NCBI GenBank assembly: GCA_036272595.1
Contig: DATAYM010000092.1
Span: forward strand, 1 to 64,000
Length of the DNA stretch: 64,000 bases
Reading direction: 5' to 3'
DNA from: Poindextera sp036272595
Lineage (GTDB): Bacteria; Pseudomonadota; Alphaproteobacteria; Caulobacterales; Caulobacteraceae
Shown here: piece after piece, positions 25,177-33,338 of the stretch
Layout of the letters: every line of letters begins with the position of its first letter
Numbering within the stretch: the stretch's first letter is position 1
Position numbers and translations under genes: made by a program
The notes under the pieces: model-generated
The model's input: only the letters and a program-made list of their open reading frames with translations
What the model was told of the DNA's origin: nothing
The model's database searches: none

Positions 25177-25230
25177 GTGAGAATTGGGTCAACGGAATAC
25201 GCCGAGGCGGACTGAACGGGGAGGTCATCG

Positions 25231-26655
25231 ATGACCCGAGCTGACGACGGCCGCCCGGCCGCGCCCTCGACCGTTCCGGAAGATCTGGAAGACCTCGCCC
25301 TCCGCGACGACTACGCGCTCAACCCCGCCTTCGTCGAAATGGTGGTCGACGCCGCCGAGCGTGGCGATTCGCGGCGCTTGAGCGAGCTGATGGACGCCCT
25401 GCACCCGGCCGACATCGCCGACCTGATGGGTTTCCTGTCCGCCGACTACCGCGAAGCCCTGGTGCCGCTGCTGTCGCCGGAGGTGCTGGCCGAGGTGCTG
25501 TCGGAACTCGAGGGGACGCTGCGCGAGGACATCCTCGAGCACGTCGCGCCGGGCGCCCTGGCCGCCGCCATCGGCGAGATGGACTCCGACGACGCCGCCG
25601 ACGTGGTCGACGACCTGGAGGCCGACGTCCGCGGCCAGGTGCTGGCGCACATGTCCGATGTCGACCGCGCCGGCATCGAGCACTCCCTGGCCTATGGCGA
25701 CGAGACCGCCGGGCGGCTGATGCAGCGCGAGGTGCTGGCCGCGCCGCAGTTCTGGACCGTCGGCCAGACCGTCGAGCACGTGCGCGAGGCGGCCGCCGAC
25801 CTGCCGGACCTGTTCTTCGACGTTTATGTGGTCGACCCGGCCAACCGGCCGGTGGGCGCCGCGCCGGTCAGCCGGCTTTTGAAAAGCCGACCCGAGGCGC
25901 CGCTGTCGGAGATCATGGAGCCGGTCACCGAAATCCCCGCCGGCATGGACCAGGAAGAGGTCGCCTACATCTTCGACAAGTACCACCTGATCTCGGCGCC
26001 GGTGGTCGAGCCGGGCGGCCGGCTGGTCGGGCAGATCACCGTCGACGACATCGTCGGCGTCATCCAGGAGGAGAGCCAGGAGGACATGCTGGCCCTGGCC
26101 GGCGTGTCCGATGTGGAGCGCGGCGCCGGCGTATGGGGAATCACCCGCTCGCGCTTCTGGTGGCTGTTCATCAACCTCGGCACCGCCATCCTGGCCTCCA
26201 GCGTCATCGCCATCTTCCAGGGCTCGATCGAGAAGTTCGCCGCGCTGGCCGTGCTCAACCCGATCGCCGCCTCCATGGGCGGCAACGCCGGCACCCAGAC
26301 CCTGACCGTCGCCGTGCGCGCCATCGCCACCAAGGAGCTGAACGCCACCAACGTGCTGATGACCATCTGGCGCGAGCTGGCGGTGGGCATCCTCAACGGC
26401 GCCGCCTTCTTCGTGGTGATGGGCGGGGTGACGCTGGTCTGGTTCCACGACCCGGTGATGGCGGCGATCGCCGGCGCGGCCATGCTGATCAACATGTTCG
26501 CCGCCGCCCTGGCCGGCATCCTGATCCCCCTCGGCCTCGACGCGGTCGGTTTCGACCCCGCCGCCTCGTCGGTGGTGTTCCTGACCACGGTCACCGATTG
26601 CGTCGGCTATTTCAGCTTCCTCAGCCTGGCGACGATCTTCCTGATCCGCCACTAG
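25231..26655 (+). CDS. mgtE: Magnesium transporter MgtE
   Basis: 474 aa. The N-terminal superhelical domain occupies roughly 30-150 (ELMDALHPADIADLMGFL, MDSDDAADVVDDLE), the CBS pair 155-275 (VEHVREAAADLP, DKYHLISAPVVEPGGRLVGQITVDDI), and five membrane helices 300-474 with the pore signature LNPIAASMGGNAGTQTLTVAVR and the later GLDAVGFDPAASSVVFLTTVTDCVGYFSFL. MgtE is a gated Mg2+ channel closed by Mg2+ binding to its cytosolic domains. GGGGAGG precedes the ATG. No Mg riboswitch room exists between tRNA-Leu and the gene. Confidence 0.95.
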   Translation: MTRADDGRPAAPSTVPEDLEDLALRDDYALNPAFVEMVVDAAERGDSRRLSELMDALHPADIADLMGFLSADYREALVPLLSPEVLAEVLSELEGTLREDILEHVAPGALAAAIGEMDSDDAADVVDDLEADVRGQVLAHMSDVDRAGIEHSLAYGDETAGRLMQREVLAAPQFWTVGQTVEHVREAAADLPDLFFDVYVVDPANRPVGAAPVSRLLKSRPEAPLSEIMEPVTEIPAGMDQEEVAYIFDKYHLISAPVVEPGGRLVGQITVDDIVGVIQEESQEDMLALAGVSDVERGAGVWGITRSRFWWLFINLGTAILASSVIAIFQGSIEKFAALAVLNPIAASMGGNAGTQTLTVAVRAIATKELNATNVLMTIWRELAVGILNGAAFFVVMGGVTLVWFHDPVMAAIAGAAMLINMFAAALAGILIPLGLDAVGFDPAASSVVFLTTVTDCVGYFSFLSLATIFLIRH

Positions 26656-26770
26656 ACGCACACCAGGAAGTCGGATGGCGAATTTCTGAATCGCCAGGCT
26701 GAGCGGTCCCGATCTTGCGGGCGGCTGTAGCGATGCCTCCGCGTTTGTCTCAAACTGGGTCAAGAAGGCG

Positions 26771-27820
26771 ATGACGCCGCGCCACCGGGTTTCTCCCGCC
26801 GCGATCGCGCTGATCAAGCGCTTCGAAGGGCTGCGTCCGGCCGCCGTCCAGCTCGACGACGGCCGCTGGATCATCGGCTACGGCCACACCCGCTCGGCTC
26901 GCGAAGGCGCGCAAGTCACCGAGCAGGACGCCGACGACCTGCTCACCTACGACCTTGCCGAGGTGCAGGCGGCCATCGACGAACTGGTCTTCACGCCGCT
27001 GACGCAGAACCAGTTCGACGCCCTGGCCTCCTTTGTCTTCAACATCGGCATCGAATCCTTCCGGCATTCGTCGGTGCTGCGCCGCCTGAACGAAGGCGCG
27101 CTGCTGCGGGCGGCCTGCGCCATGGAGATCTGGCGCAAGGCCGATTTCGAGGGCGAGCGCATCGTCGTCGACGCCCTTGTGCGCCGGCGCGCCGCCGAAA
27201 AGGCGCTGTTCCTGACTCCGGACGAGGGCTTCATCGCCGCGCCGTCGGCGGTGGTGCAGCCGCAGATCGACTATGACGTCGTCGCCATGGCGCCCCGCGC
27301 GCGTCAGCCCGAGCTCAAGACCAGCCTGGAGGGCGCGACGCCGCCGCCGGTCGGCAGCCGACCCGTGGTCGCCGGGGACGAAACCCCGTCGTCCAGCGAG
27401 CGGGCCGCGGCCGCGGTCACCGCGCGGCTGAAGGCCATCCTGCCGGACGAAGCGGCCTCCGAGGATCCCGAACCTTTTCCGTCCCAGCCTACGCCAGAGC
27501 CGGCCCTGGTCGCGCCGAGGCTGGCCGAGCCGGCGCGGCCGGACGCGACCGAGGCGGCGCGCGCCTCGGTCCGCTCCATTTTCGACCAGACCCGTGACGA
27601 ACCCGAGCGCGCCGGCATCGCGCCCCTGGCCGGCCTCGGCGTGATCGGGTTTTCGCTGTTCGCCGGCGGCCTCTACTGGGCCTTCGTCTCCAAGCCTTCC
27701 AGCGGCGTGCTCGGCTCGCCGATCATCGGCTTCGCGCTGGGCTTCCTCGGTATCGTCTGCGTCGGCAGCGCGGTCTATTTCCTGCTGGAGCGCCTGGGTG
27801 GCGGCCAGGATCGCGCGTAG
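26771..27820 (+). CDS. spmX: SpmX-type stalk-pole muramidase-like protein
   Basis: 349 aa. Residues 1-150 are a GH24 (T4 lysozyme-like) domain: SPAAIALIKRFEGLRP with catalytic-position Glu19, GRWIIGYGHTRSA, LTQNQFDALASFVFNIG and EIWRKADFEGERIVVDALVRRRAAEK, a pattern I recognise from Caulobacter SpmX. Residues 150-280 are proline/acid-rich and low complexity, and two membrane helices end the protein (about 284-306 and 315-335). SpmX localises and activates DivJ at the stalked pole in Caulobacter through PopZ. This copy is shorter than Caulobacter SpmX (about 430 aa), the linker being the reduced part. It starts with no strong Shine-Dalgarno. Confidence 0.9.
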   Translation: MTPRHRVSPAAIALIKRFEGLRPAAVQLDDGRWIIGYGHTRSAREGAQVTEQDADDLLTYDLAEVQAAIDELVFTPLTQNQFDALASFVFNIGIESFRHSSVLRRLNEGALLRAACAMEIWRKADFEGERIVVDALVRRRAAEKALFLTPDEGFIAAPSAVVQPQIDYDVVAMAPRARQPELKTSLEGATPPPVGSRPVVAGDETPSSSERAAAAVTARLKAILPDEAASEDPEPFPSQPTPEPALVAPRLAEPARPDATEAARASVRSIFDQTRDEPERAGIAPLAGLGVIGFSLFAGGLYWAFVSKPSSGVLGSPIIGFALGFLGIVCVGSAVYFLLERLGGGQDRA

Positions 27821-27940
27821 CCCCTTCGGGCGATCCTACAATTGACCGTGATCTGCGATCCGCCACGCCGCGTGAGGGTTATAACAGCCTGATTGCTCCC
27901 AGGCGGCGCCGAGAGTCCGCCGGGCCTTTGAGGAAACGCC

Positions 27941-28255
27941 ATGCGGTCCATATTGCTGGCCCTCATCGCCGCCGTCACGCTGCTTGCCCCGCCGGCGGCG
28001 ACCGCCGCTCCGACGTGCCAGGACCACAACGGCGACACGATCCGGTGCGGGACGGCCGGCGCTATGCCGGTCGGGTGGACCCTGCCGGCCGGCGAGCGAC
28101 TGCAGCGTCATCTCGCGGAGCCGCCGGGTCCGAGCTTTGAGACCCTGCTGGGCCTTGGCTGCTTCCTAGTCGGGTTTTTCGCCTTGATCGCGCTGCTGCC
28201 GGACTTCGACGGGCGCTGGGACCGCGAGGAAGGCGACGACGAGAAAGCCGGATAG
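27941..28255 (+). CDS. Small secreted or membrane protein, unknown
   Basis: 104 aa. Signal peptide MRSILLALIAAVTLLAPPAATAA (cleavage near 22), a short cysteine-containing segment CQDHNGDTIRCG, then a hydrophobic helix at about 67-86 and an acidic C-terminus DREEGDDEKAG. GAGGAAACGCC precedes the ATG. No family recognised. It would sit in the inner membrane with the Cys pair periplasmic. Codon use matches neighbours, so it is probably real. Confidence 0.6.
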   Translation: MRSILLALIAAVTLLAPPAATAAPTCQDHNGDTIRCGTAGAMPVGWTLPAGERLQRHLAEPPGPSFETLLGLGCFLVGFFALIALLPDFDGRWDREEGDDEKAG

Positions 28256-28304
28256 GGCCGCCTCGCATCTCCCCTTCGCCGCGCGGGCCTGCTAGTGGGG
28301 GCGG

Positions 28305-29471
28305 ATGATCCCCAACGCCGGCCCATCGCTTGATTTCGACCTTGGCGAGACCGCCGACGCCATTCGCGAGACGACGGCGCGGTTCGCCGCCGACCGGATC
28401 GCGCCGCTGGCCGCCGAAATCGACCGCAGCAACGCGTTTCCCCGGCATCTGTGGCCGCAGATGGGCGAGCTCGGCCTGCACGGGATCACCGTCGAGGAGG
28501 CGTTCGGCGGGGCAGGGCTGGGCTATCTCGAACACGTGGTGGCGATGGAGGAGGTCTCCAGGGCCTCGGCGTCGGTGGGCCTGAGCTACGGCGCCCACTC
28601 CAACCTCTGCGTCAACCAGATCCGCCGCTGGGGCACGCCCGAGCAGAAGCGCCGCTACCTGCCGAAACTGATCAGCGGCGAGCATGTCGGGGCGCTGGCG
28701 ATGAGCGAGGCCGGATCGGGCTCCGACGTGATCTCCATGGCCCTGCGCGCCGAGCGGCGCGGCGACCGCTACGTGCTGAACGGGACCAAGTTCTGGATCA
28801 CCAACGGCCCGCATGCCGACACCCTGGTGGTCTACGCCAAGACCGATCCCGAGGCCGAGAGCCGCGGCGTCACCGCCTTCATCGTCGAAAAGGATTTCGC
28901 CGGCTTCTCCTGCGCCCAGAAGCTGGACAAGCTGGGCATGCGCGGCTCCGACACCGGCGAGCTGGTGTTCGAGGACTGCGAGGTCCCGGAGGAGAACGTC
29001 ATCGGGCCGGTAAACGGCGGCGCCGGCGTTTTGATGAGCGGCCTCGATTACGAGCGCGCGGTGCTGGCCGGCGGGCCGCTGGGCATCATGCAGGCCTGCC
29101 TGGACACGGTGCTGCCTTACGTGCGCGAGCGGCGGCAGTTCGGCAAGCCGATCGGGACCTTCCAGCTGATGCAGGGCAAGATCGCCGACATGTATGTCGC
29201 GCTGAATTCGGCCCGCGCCTATGTCTACGCGGTGGCCAAGGCCTGCGACGCCGGCCGCGCCACCCGCTTCGATGCGGCCGGGGCCATCCTGCTGGCGTCC
29301 GAAAACGCCGTGCGCACCACCCTGGAGGCGGTGCAGGCGCTGGGCGGCACCGGCTACACCAAGGACTATCCGGTCGAGCGGCTGCTGCGCGACGCCAAGC
29401 TCTACGACATCGGCGCCGGCACCAACGAAATCCGCCGCTTCCTGATCGGCCGCGAGCTGGTCGGGGGTTAG
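28305..29471 (+). CDS. ivd: Isovaleryl-CoA dehydrogenase
   Basis: 388 aa FAD acyl-CoA dehydrogenase of leucine breakdown. N-terminal FAADRIAPLAAEIDR, LSYGAHSNLCVNQI, AMSEAGSGSDVISM and KFWITNGPHAD are family blocks. The isovaleryl-type catalytic base position is filled by Glu in SGLDYERAVLAGGPLG (about residue 250), while the usual medium-chain base position in the C-terminal DIGAGTNEIRRFLIG holds Ala/Gly, a known distinction of isovaleryl-CoA dehydrogenase. Methylcrotonyl-CoA carboxylase genes, its common neighbours, are not present here. Confidence 0.9.
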   Translation: MIPNAGPSLDFDLGETADAIRETTARFAADRIAPLAAEIDRSNAFPRHLWPQMGELGLHGITVEEAFGGAGLGYLEHVVAMEEVSRASASVGLSYGAHSNLCVNQIRRWGTPEQKRRYLPKLISGEHVGALAMSEAGSGSDVISMALRAERRGDRYVLNGTKFWITNGPHADTLVVYAKTDPEAESRGVTAFIVEKDFAGFSCAQKLDKLGMRGSDTGELVFEDCEVPEENVIGPVNGGAGVLMSGLDYERAVLAGGPLGIMQACLDTVLPYVRERRQFGKPIGTFQLMQGKIADMYVALNSARAYVYAVAKACDAGRATRFDAAGAILLASENAVRTTLEAVQALGGTGYTKDYPVERLLRDAKLYDIGAGTNEIRRFLIGRELVGG

Positions 29472-29488
29472 GGCGCGCGCGCCGCCCT
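29470..29488 (+). terminator. Hairpin after ivd
   Basis: AGGGCG-N7-CGCCCT, a 6 bp stem beginning inside the ivd stop codon. There is no T-tract; a weak terminator candidate. Confidence 0.35.
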
Positions 29489-29801
29489 GGCGGTAAGGAT
29501 TCGTTCAGCATACCGATCACGCAGAGGTGTTCGCTTTCGGCTGCACCGGCTTCGACTATTCGACTATGACGATCGCCAAGGACGTGGCTGTTCAGCGCGC
29601 CGATGTTTCGCGAAATCTCGCGGACCCATTGACGCAGTCGGGCGGGAACCTGACGCACCTGATGCGCCTACGCTACACTGGCTCGATTCGGGCGACCAGG
29701 AGCGTGCGGCGCCGGTGTTCGGCGAAGTGTTGGCCGACGACCGCGACCTGTCTGATCTGTGGGCTGATCGGCCCCGCGTATGAGGATCGAGATCGAGGCG
29801 T
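29489..29801. other. Gap between ivd and DUF3574 gene, no clear gene
   Basis: About 310 bases. A 106-codon GTG-started frame (29527-29847) overlaps the next gene out of frame and looks unlike a protein. A different frame ending at TGA 29781-29783 reads LHWLDSGDQERAAPVFGEV and then DLSDLWADRPRV, which looks more protein-like but lacks a start; it may be a remnant. No RNA gene is evident. Confidence 0.35.
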
Positions 29802-30236
29802 ATGCAGGGGTTCCCCGTCAGAGTTTGGGTCGCCGGCGCCGCCTTGACGCTCCTGCTCGCCGGTTGCGCCATGACGCCGGCGAAGGTCGCCGAGATTCCC
29901 TGTCCCGACGGCGGCGTCAAGGCGACCGCCGAGCTGGTCTTCGGCCGGGTGGCCGAGGACGGCAGCGGCGGGGTCTCCGAAGCTGACTTCGCCCAGTTCC
30001 TCGACGGCGAGGTCAATCCGCGCTTTCCGGAAGGTTTGACCGTGATCGACGCCGAAGGCCGCTGGACGCCGCCGGCCGGTACGGCCATCCGGGTGCCGGC
30101 CAAGCTGGTGATGATCGTGCTGCCCGGCGGCAAGGACGACCACCGCAAGCTCGAAGCCGTCCGCACCGCCTATGAGAAACGCTTCCACCAGCAGTCCGTC
30201 CTGCTGATGACCCACGGCGACTGCGTTTCGTTTTGA
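29802..30236 (+). CDS. DUF3574 lipoprotein
   Basis: 144 aa. Signal II peptide with lipobox LLLAGC (Cys at about 22), so it should be lipid-anchored. The mature part fits DUF3574: AELVFGRVAEDGSGGVSEADF, FLDGEVNPRFPEGLTVIDAEGRW near 67-89, and the C-terminal YEKRFHQQSVLLMTHGDCV. Function unknown. ATG at 29802 with no strong ribosome site. Confidence 0.85.
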   Translation: MQGFPVRVWVAGAALTLLLAGCAMTPAKVAEIPCPDGGVKATAELVFGRVAEDGSGGVSEADFAQFLDGEVNPRFPEGLTVIDAEGRWTPPAGTAIRVPAKLVMIVLPGGKDDHRKLEAVRTAYEKRFHQQSVLLMTHGDCVSF

Positions 30237-30275
30237 AAACCCTCTTCCCGCAAAGCGCGGGGGCGAGGGAGCATG

Positions 30276-30307
30276 AAAAAGGGCCGCCCCATTTCTGGGA
30301 CGGCCCC
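30276..30307 (-). terminator. Intrinsic terminator of the minus-strand RNA
   Basis: On the minus strand, a GC-rich hairpin with GGGCCG/CGGCCC and CCC/GGG arms around the loop AGAAAT is followed by TTTTT (plus-strand AAAAA at 30276-30280). This is the best rho-independent terminator in the window. No minus-strand protein gene ends here, which supports a separate short transcript. Confidence 0.65.
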
Positions 30308-30400
30308 TCCATCGTCGGACCGCGGCCTGCCGGGTCGCCCCAGCGTGTCGCGAGACCCAAGTTCCCTCAGGCAAACGTTGCCTTCAGGCAAACTGCGCTG

Positions 30401-30469
30401 TCAGGCGCGAACCTCAGTATCGAGGCTCCAGGTCACGCTATGCGACCGCGGTTGGAGACAATGAGACAC
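30401..30469 (-). CDS. 22-codon ORF with perfect Shine-Dalgarno
   Basis: GTG at 30469 to TGA at 30401-30403; peptide begins MSHCLQPRSHSVTWSLD. Six bases upstream of the GTG is AGGAGGT within AAAGGAGGTG, fully complementary to the last ten bases around the 16S anti-Shine-Dalgarno. Such a match is unlikely by chance and argues for real initiation. The ORF overlaps the proposed RNA helices, so translation would compete with folding. No downstream minus-strand gene exists, so it is not a simple attenuator. Product function unknown. Confidence 0.45.
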   Translation of the reverse strand: MSHCLQPRSHSVTWSLDTEVRA

Positions 30470-30620
30470 TGGACCACCTCCTTTCAGCTGTTGAACAGGG
30501 ACTCAGGAAGATAGAGGCTGAGGGCCCGCATTGAAAGCCTCTTGCCGCGGCCAGGCTTGGAGCGGCGGCCCAGCCCGGCTAGAAGGCGCCCGACCCCACG
30601 CCAGACCAGGAGCCTTTTGG

Positions 30621-31100
30621 ATGGCCGCCAACCCCGAAAACACCCTCATCCTGACCCTCGAAGACGGCCCGGTGACCATCGCGCTGCGGCCCGACCTGGC
30701 GCCTGGACACGTGGAGCGGATCAAGGAGCTGGCGCGGGAGGGCTTCTATGACGGCGTCGTCTTCCACCGCGTCATCCCCGGCTTCATGGCCCAGGGCGGC
30801 GACCCGACCGGCACCGGCTCGGGCGGTTCGGAAAAGCCGGACCTGAAGGCCGAGTTCTCCAAGGCGCCCCACGTACGCGGCGTCTGCTCCATGGCCAGGA
30901 CCGCCAACCCACACTCGGCCAACAGCCAGTTCTTCATCTGCTTCGACGACGCCACCTTCCTGGACAACCAGTACACGGTCTGGGGCGAGGTCACCGACGG
31001 CATGGAGCATGTCGACGCCCTGCCCAAGGGCGAGCCGCCGCGCAATCCCGGCAAGATCGTCTCGGCGCGGGTGGCCGCGGACGTCGAAGCGGACAGTTGA
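30621..31100 (+). CDS. ppiB: Peptidyl-prolyl cis-trans isomerase, cyclophilin type
   Basis: 159 aa from ATG 30621. Cyclophilin blocks: GFYDGVVFHRVIPGFMAQGGDPTGTG (about 42-67, with the catalytic Arg in FHRVIPGFMAQGG), SMARTANPHSANSQFFICF (about 92-110) and LDNQYTVWGEV. No signal peptide, so cytosolic PpiB type. It precedes queA by 16 bases, a common alphaproteobacterial ppiB-queA-tgt order. Confidence 0.94.
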   Translation: MAANPENTLILTLEDGPVTIALRPDLAPGHVERIKELAREGFYDGVVFHRVIPGFMAQGGDPTGTGSGGSEKPDLKAEFSKAPHVRGVCSMARTANPHSANSQFFICFDDATFLDNQYTVWGEVTDGMEHVDALPKGEPPRNPGKIVSARVAADVEADS

Positions 31101-31116
31101 GCCGCCCGGCCAGCCC

Positions 31117-32193
31117 ATGCGGCTGAGCGACTTCGACTTCGACCTGCCCGAAAGCCTGATCGCGCTCCGTCCCGCGGTCCCGCGCGACGCCGCGCGGCTG
31201 CTGGTGGTTCGGCCCGACGGCGCCCTTGAGGACCGCCTGGTCGGCGATCTGCCCGATTTCCTCTGTGCCGGCGACGCGGTCGTGTTCAACGACACCCGGG
31301 TCATTCCGGCGCGGCTGAGCGGGACGCGGGAGCGGGATGGGTCGGTGGTCGCGGTCGAGGCGACCTTGCATCGGCGGCTCGGCCCACACCGCTGGACCGC
31401 CTTCATGAAGCCCGGCAAACGGCTGAAGCCGGGCGACCGGGTGCGGTTCGGCCAGCGCGACGACCGCGCCTGCCTGCTCGGCGTGCTGGACGCCACGGTC
31501 GCGGCCAAGGGGGACGACGGCGAGGTGACGCTCGCCTTCGACCTCTCCGGTCCCGACCTGGACGCCGCCATCGCCGAGCGCGGCGCCATGCCGCTGCCGC
31601 CCTATATCGCGGCCAGGCGGACGGAGGACGACCAGGATCGCGCCGACTACCAGACCGTCTATGCCCGCGAGGACGGCTCGGTGGCCGCGCCGACCGCCGG
31701 CCTGCACTTCACGCCGCGGCTGCTGGAAGCGCTGGAGGCCAGGGGCGTCAGCCTGCATTTCGTCACCCTGCACGTCGGCGCCGGCACCTTCCTGCCGGTG
31801 AAGACCGACGAGATCGCCGACCATCGCATGCACGCCGAATATGGCGAGGTTTCCGCCGGGACCGCCGCGGCCGTGAATGCGGCCCGCGCCGCCGGCGGGC
31901 GGATCGTCGCGGTCGGCACCACGGCCTTGCGGCTGCTGGAAAGCGCCACCGGCGAGGACGGCGTGGTGCGCCCGTTCGCGGCCGAGACGGCGATCTTCAT
32001 CACTCCCGGCTACCGTTTCCGCGCCGTCGACGTGCTGATGACCAACTTCCACCTGCCGAAATCGACCCTGTTCATGCTGGTGGCGGCCTTCTCGGGCCTG
32101 GAGACCATGCGGGCGGCCTATGCCCACGCCGTCGCGCATGGCTACCGCTTCTATTCCTACGGCGACGCCGGCCTGCTATTTCGCGCCGCCTGA
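31117..32193 (+). CDS. queA: S-adenosylmethionine:tRNA ribosyltransferase-isomerase
   Basis: 358 aa from ATG 31117. Converts preQ1 in tRNA to epoxyqueuosine. Family blocks: RLSDFDFDLPESLIALRPA at the N-terminus, VFNDTRVIPARLSGTRE near 62-78, EDGSVAAPTAGLHFTPRLL near 184-202, LHVGAGTFLPVKTD near 219-232, and TNFHLPKSTLFMLVAAFSG near 309-327. Its TGA shares a base with the tgt ATG (TGATG). Confidence 0.96.
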   Translation: MRLSDFDFDLPESLIALRPAVPRDAARLLVVRPDGALEDRLVGDLPDFLCAGDAVVFNDTRVIPARLSGTRERDGSVVAVEATLHRRLGPHRWTAFMKPGKRLKPGDRVRFGQRDDRACLLGVLDATVAAKGDDGEVTLAFDLSGPDLDAAIAERGAMPLPPYIAARRTEDDQDRADYQTVYAREDGSVAAPTAGLHFTPRLLEALEARGVSLHFVTLHVGAGTFLPVKTDEIADHRMHAEYGEVSAGTAAAVNAARAAGGRIVAVGTTALRLLESATGEDGVVRPFAAETAIFITPGYRFRAVDVLMTNFHLPKSTLFMLVAAFSGLETMRAAYAHAVAHGYRFYSYGDAGLLFRAA

Positions 32194-33338
32194 TGGGCGC
32201 CTTTCCGTTTCGCATCTCGGCCAGGGACGGCGCCGCGCGCACCGGCGTCATCGAGACCCCGCGCGGGCCGATCCACACGCCCGCCTTCATGCCGCTGGGC
32301 ACGGCCGGAACGGTCAAGGCGCTGACGGTGGACCAGGTGGTTGGCGCCGGCGCCGAGATCATCCTCGGCAACACCTATCACCTGATGCTCAGGCCGACCG
32401 CCGAGCGCGTGGCGCGCCTGGGCGGCCTGCACAAATTCATGCGCTGGGAACGGCCGATCCTGACCGATTCCGGCGGCTTCCAGGTCATGTCGCTGAGCAA
32501 GATCGCCAAGGTCTCCGAGGAGGCGGTGACCTTCCAGAGCCATATCGACGGCTCGCGACACGTGCTGTCGCCCGAGCGCTCGATCGAGATCCAGGCCGAC
32601 CTGCTGGGCGCCGACATCGTGATGCAGCTGGACGAGTGCGTCTCCTGGCCGGTGGAGGCGGCGAGGGCGGCCGAGGCCTTGCGGCTTTCGGCCCGCTGGG
32701 GCCAGCGCTGCAAGACGGCGTTCGGGGCCCGCGACAGCCAGGCGCTGTTCGGCATCCAGCAGGGCTCGACCTTCGAGGCGTTGCGCCGCGAGAGCGCCGA
32801 ACGGCTCGTGGAGATCGGCTTCGACGGCTACGCCATCGGCGGCCTGGCGGTGGGCGAGGACCATGTGGCCATGTGCGGGGTGCTGGACTACGCCGCCGGC
32901 CTGCTGCCCGCCGAGCGGCCGCGCTACCTGATGGGGGTCGGCAAGCCGATCGACATCGTCGAGGCCGTGGCGCGCGGCGTCGACATGTTCGACTGCGTCA
33001 TCCCGACCCGCTCGGGCCGCCACGGCCAGGCCTGGACCTGGGAAGGCGCGGTCAACCTGAAGAACGCCCGCTTCGCCGACGACGAAAGCCCGCTGGACGC
33101 CGACATCGACTGTCCGGCCAGCCGCGACTACAGCCGCGCCTATCTGCACCACCTGGTGAAGGCCGGCGAGATCCTCGGCCAGGTGCTGCTGTCCTGGCAC
33201 AATATCGCCTTCTACCAGACCCTGATGGCCGCCCTGCGCGCCGCCATCGCCGAGGGACGCTTGGAGGCGCTGCGCCGGGACGTTCGCGAGCGGGCCGCTG
33301 AGGCTCAGTCGTCCTCGTCCGGCTCCAGGTCGGAATAG
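32193..33338 (+). CDS. tgt: Queuine/preQ1 tRNA-ribosyltransferase (TGT)
   Basis: 381 aa. Exchanges guanine 34 for preQ1 in GUN-anticodon tRNAs, the step before QueA. Seen: GTVKALTVDQVVGAGAEIILGNTYHL, the active-site ILTDSGGFQVMSL (Asp near 93), GIQQGSTFEALRRES, the nucleophile Asp in FDGYAIGGLAVGE / DMFDCVIPTRSGRHG, with the zinc ligands expected in the later DCPASRDYSRAYLHHLVKAGE region (DxC, C, H). The 3' end overlaps the convergent permease gene by 34 bases. Confidence 0.96.
   Translation: MGAFPFRISARDGAARTGVIETPRGPIHTPAFMPLGTAGTVKALTVDQVVGAGAEIILGNTYHLMLRPTAERVARLGGLHKFMRWERPILTDSGGFQVMSLSKIAKVSEEAVTFQSHIDGSRHVLSPERSIEIQADLLGADIVMQLDECVSWPVEAARAAEALRLSARWGQRCKTAFGARDSQALFGIQQGSTFEALRRESAERLVEIGFDGYAIGGLAVGEDHVAMCGVLDYAAGLLPAERPRYLMGVGKPIDIVEAVARGVDMFDCVIPTRSGRHGQAWTWEGAVNLKNARFADDESPLDADIDCPASRDYSRAYLHHLVKAGEILGQVLLSWHNIAFYQTLMAALRAAIAEGRLEALRRDVRERAAEAQSSSSGSRSE

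Larger units (their letters stand above)
30276..30490 (-). ncRNA. Candidate structured small RNA / leader with intrinsic terminator
   Basis: Read on the minus strand, this stretch can form nested helices: CCGCGG (30446-30451 with 30320-30325), UCGC/GCGA (30442-30445 with 30335-30338), GCGUG/CACGC (30434-30438 with 30343-30347) and GACC/GGUC, enclosing a TTGCC-TGAA-GGCAA hairpin (30378-30391). It ends in a GC-rich hairpin (30281-30307) followed by five U residues. A 10-base perfect Shine-Dalgarno and a 22-codon frame lie near its 5' end. The long closing stem with an open middle is reminiscent of 6S RNA, but I cannot confirm that. 5' end not determined. Confidence 0.5.

Noticed and set aside
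22781..25228. 815-codon minus-strand frame spanning GNAT and alkB
   Set aside because: Only the last 260 codons (from GTG 23563) are protein-like; the upstream part is out of frame across alkB, which has perfect histidine boxes.
29527..29847. 106-codon frame between ivd and the lipoprotein gene
   Set aside because: GTG start, overlaps the lipoprotein signal peptide in another frame, and the peptide is irregular and cysteine/arginine-rich.
30276..30490. Firm annotation of this locus as 6S RNA
   Set aside because: The closing helices fit, but I cannot confirm the conserved 6S central bubble, and the strong Shine-Dalgarno with a 22-codon ORF points to translation; left as a structured RNA candidate.
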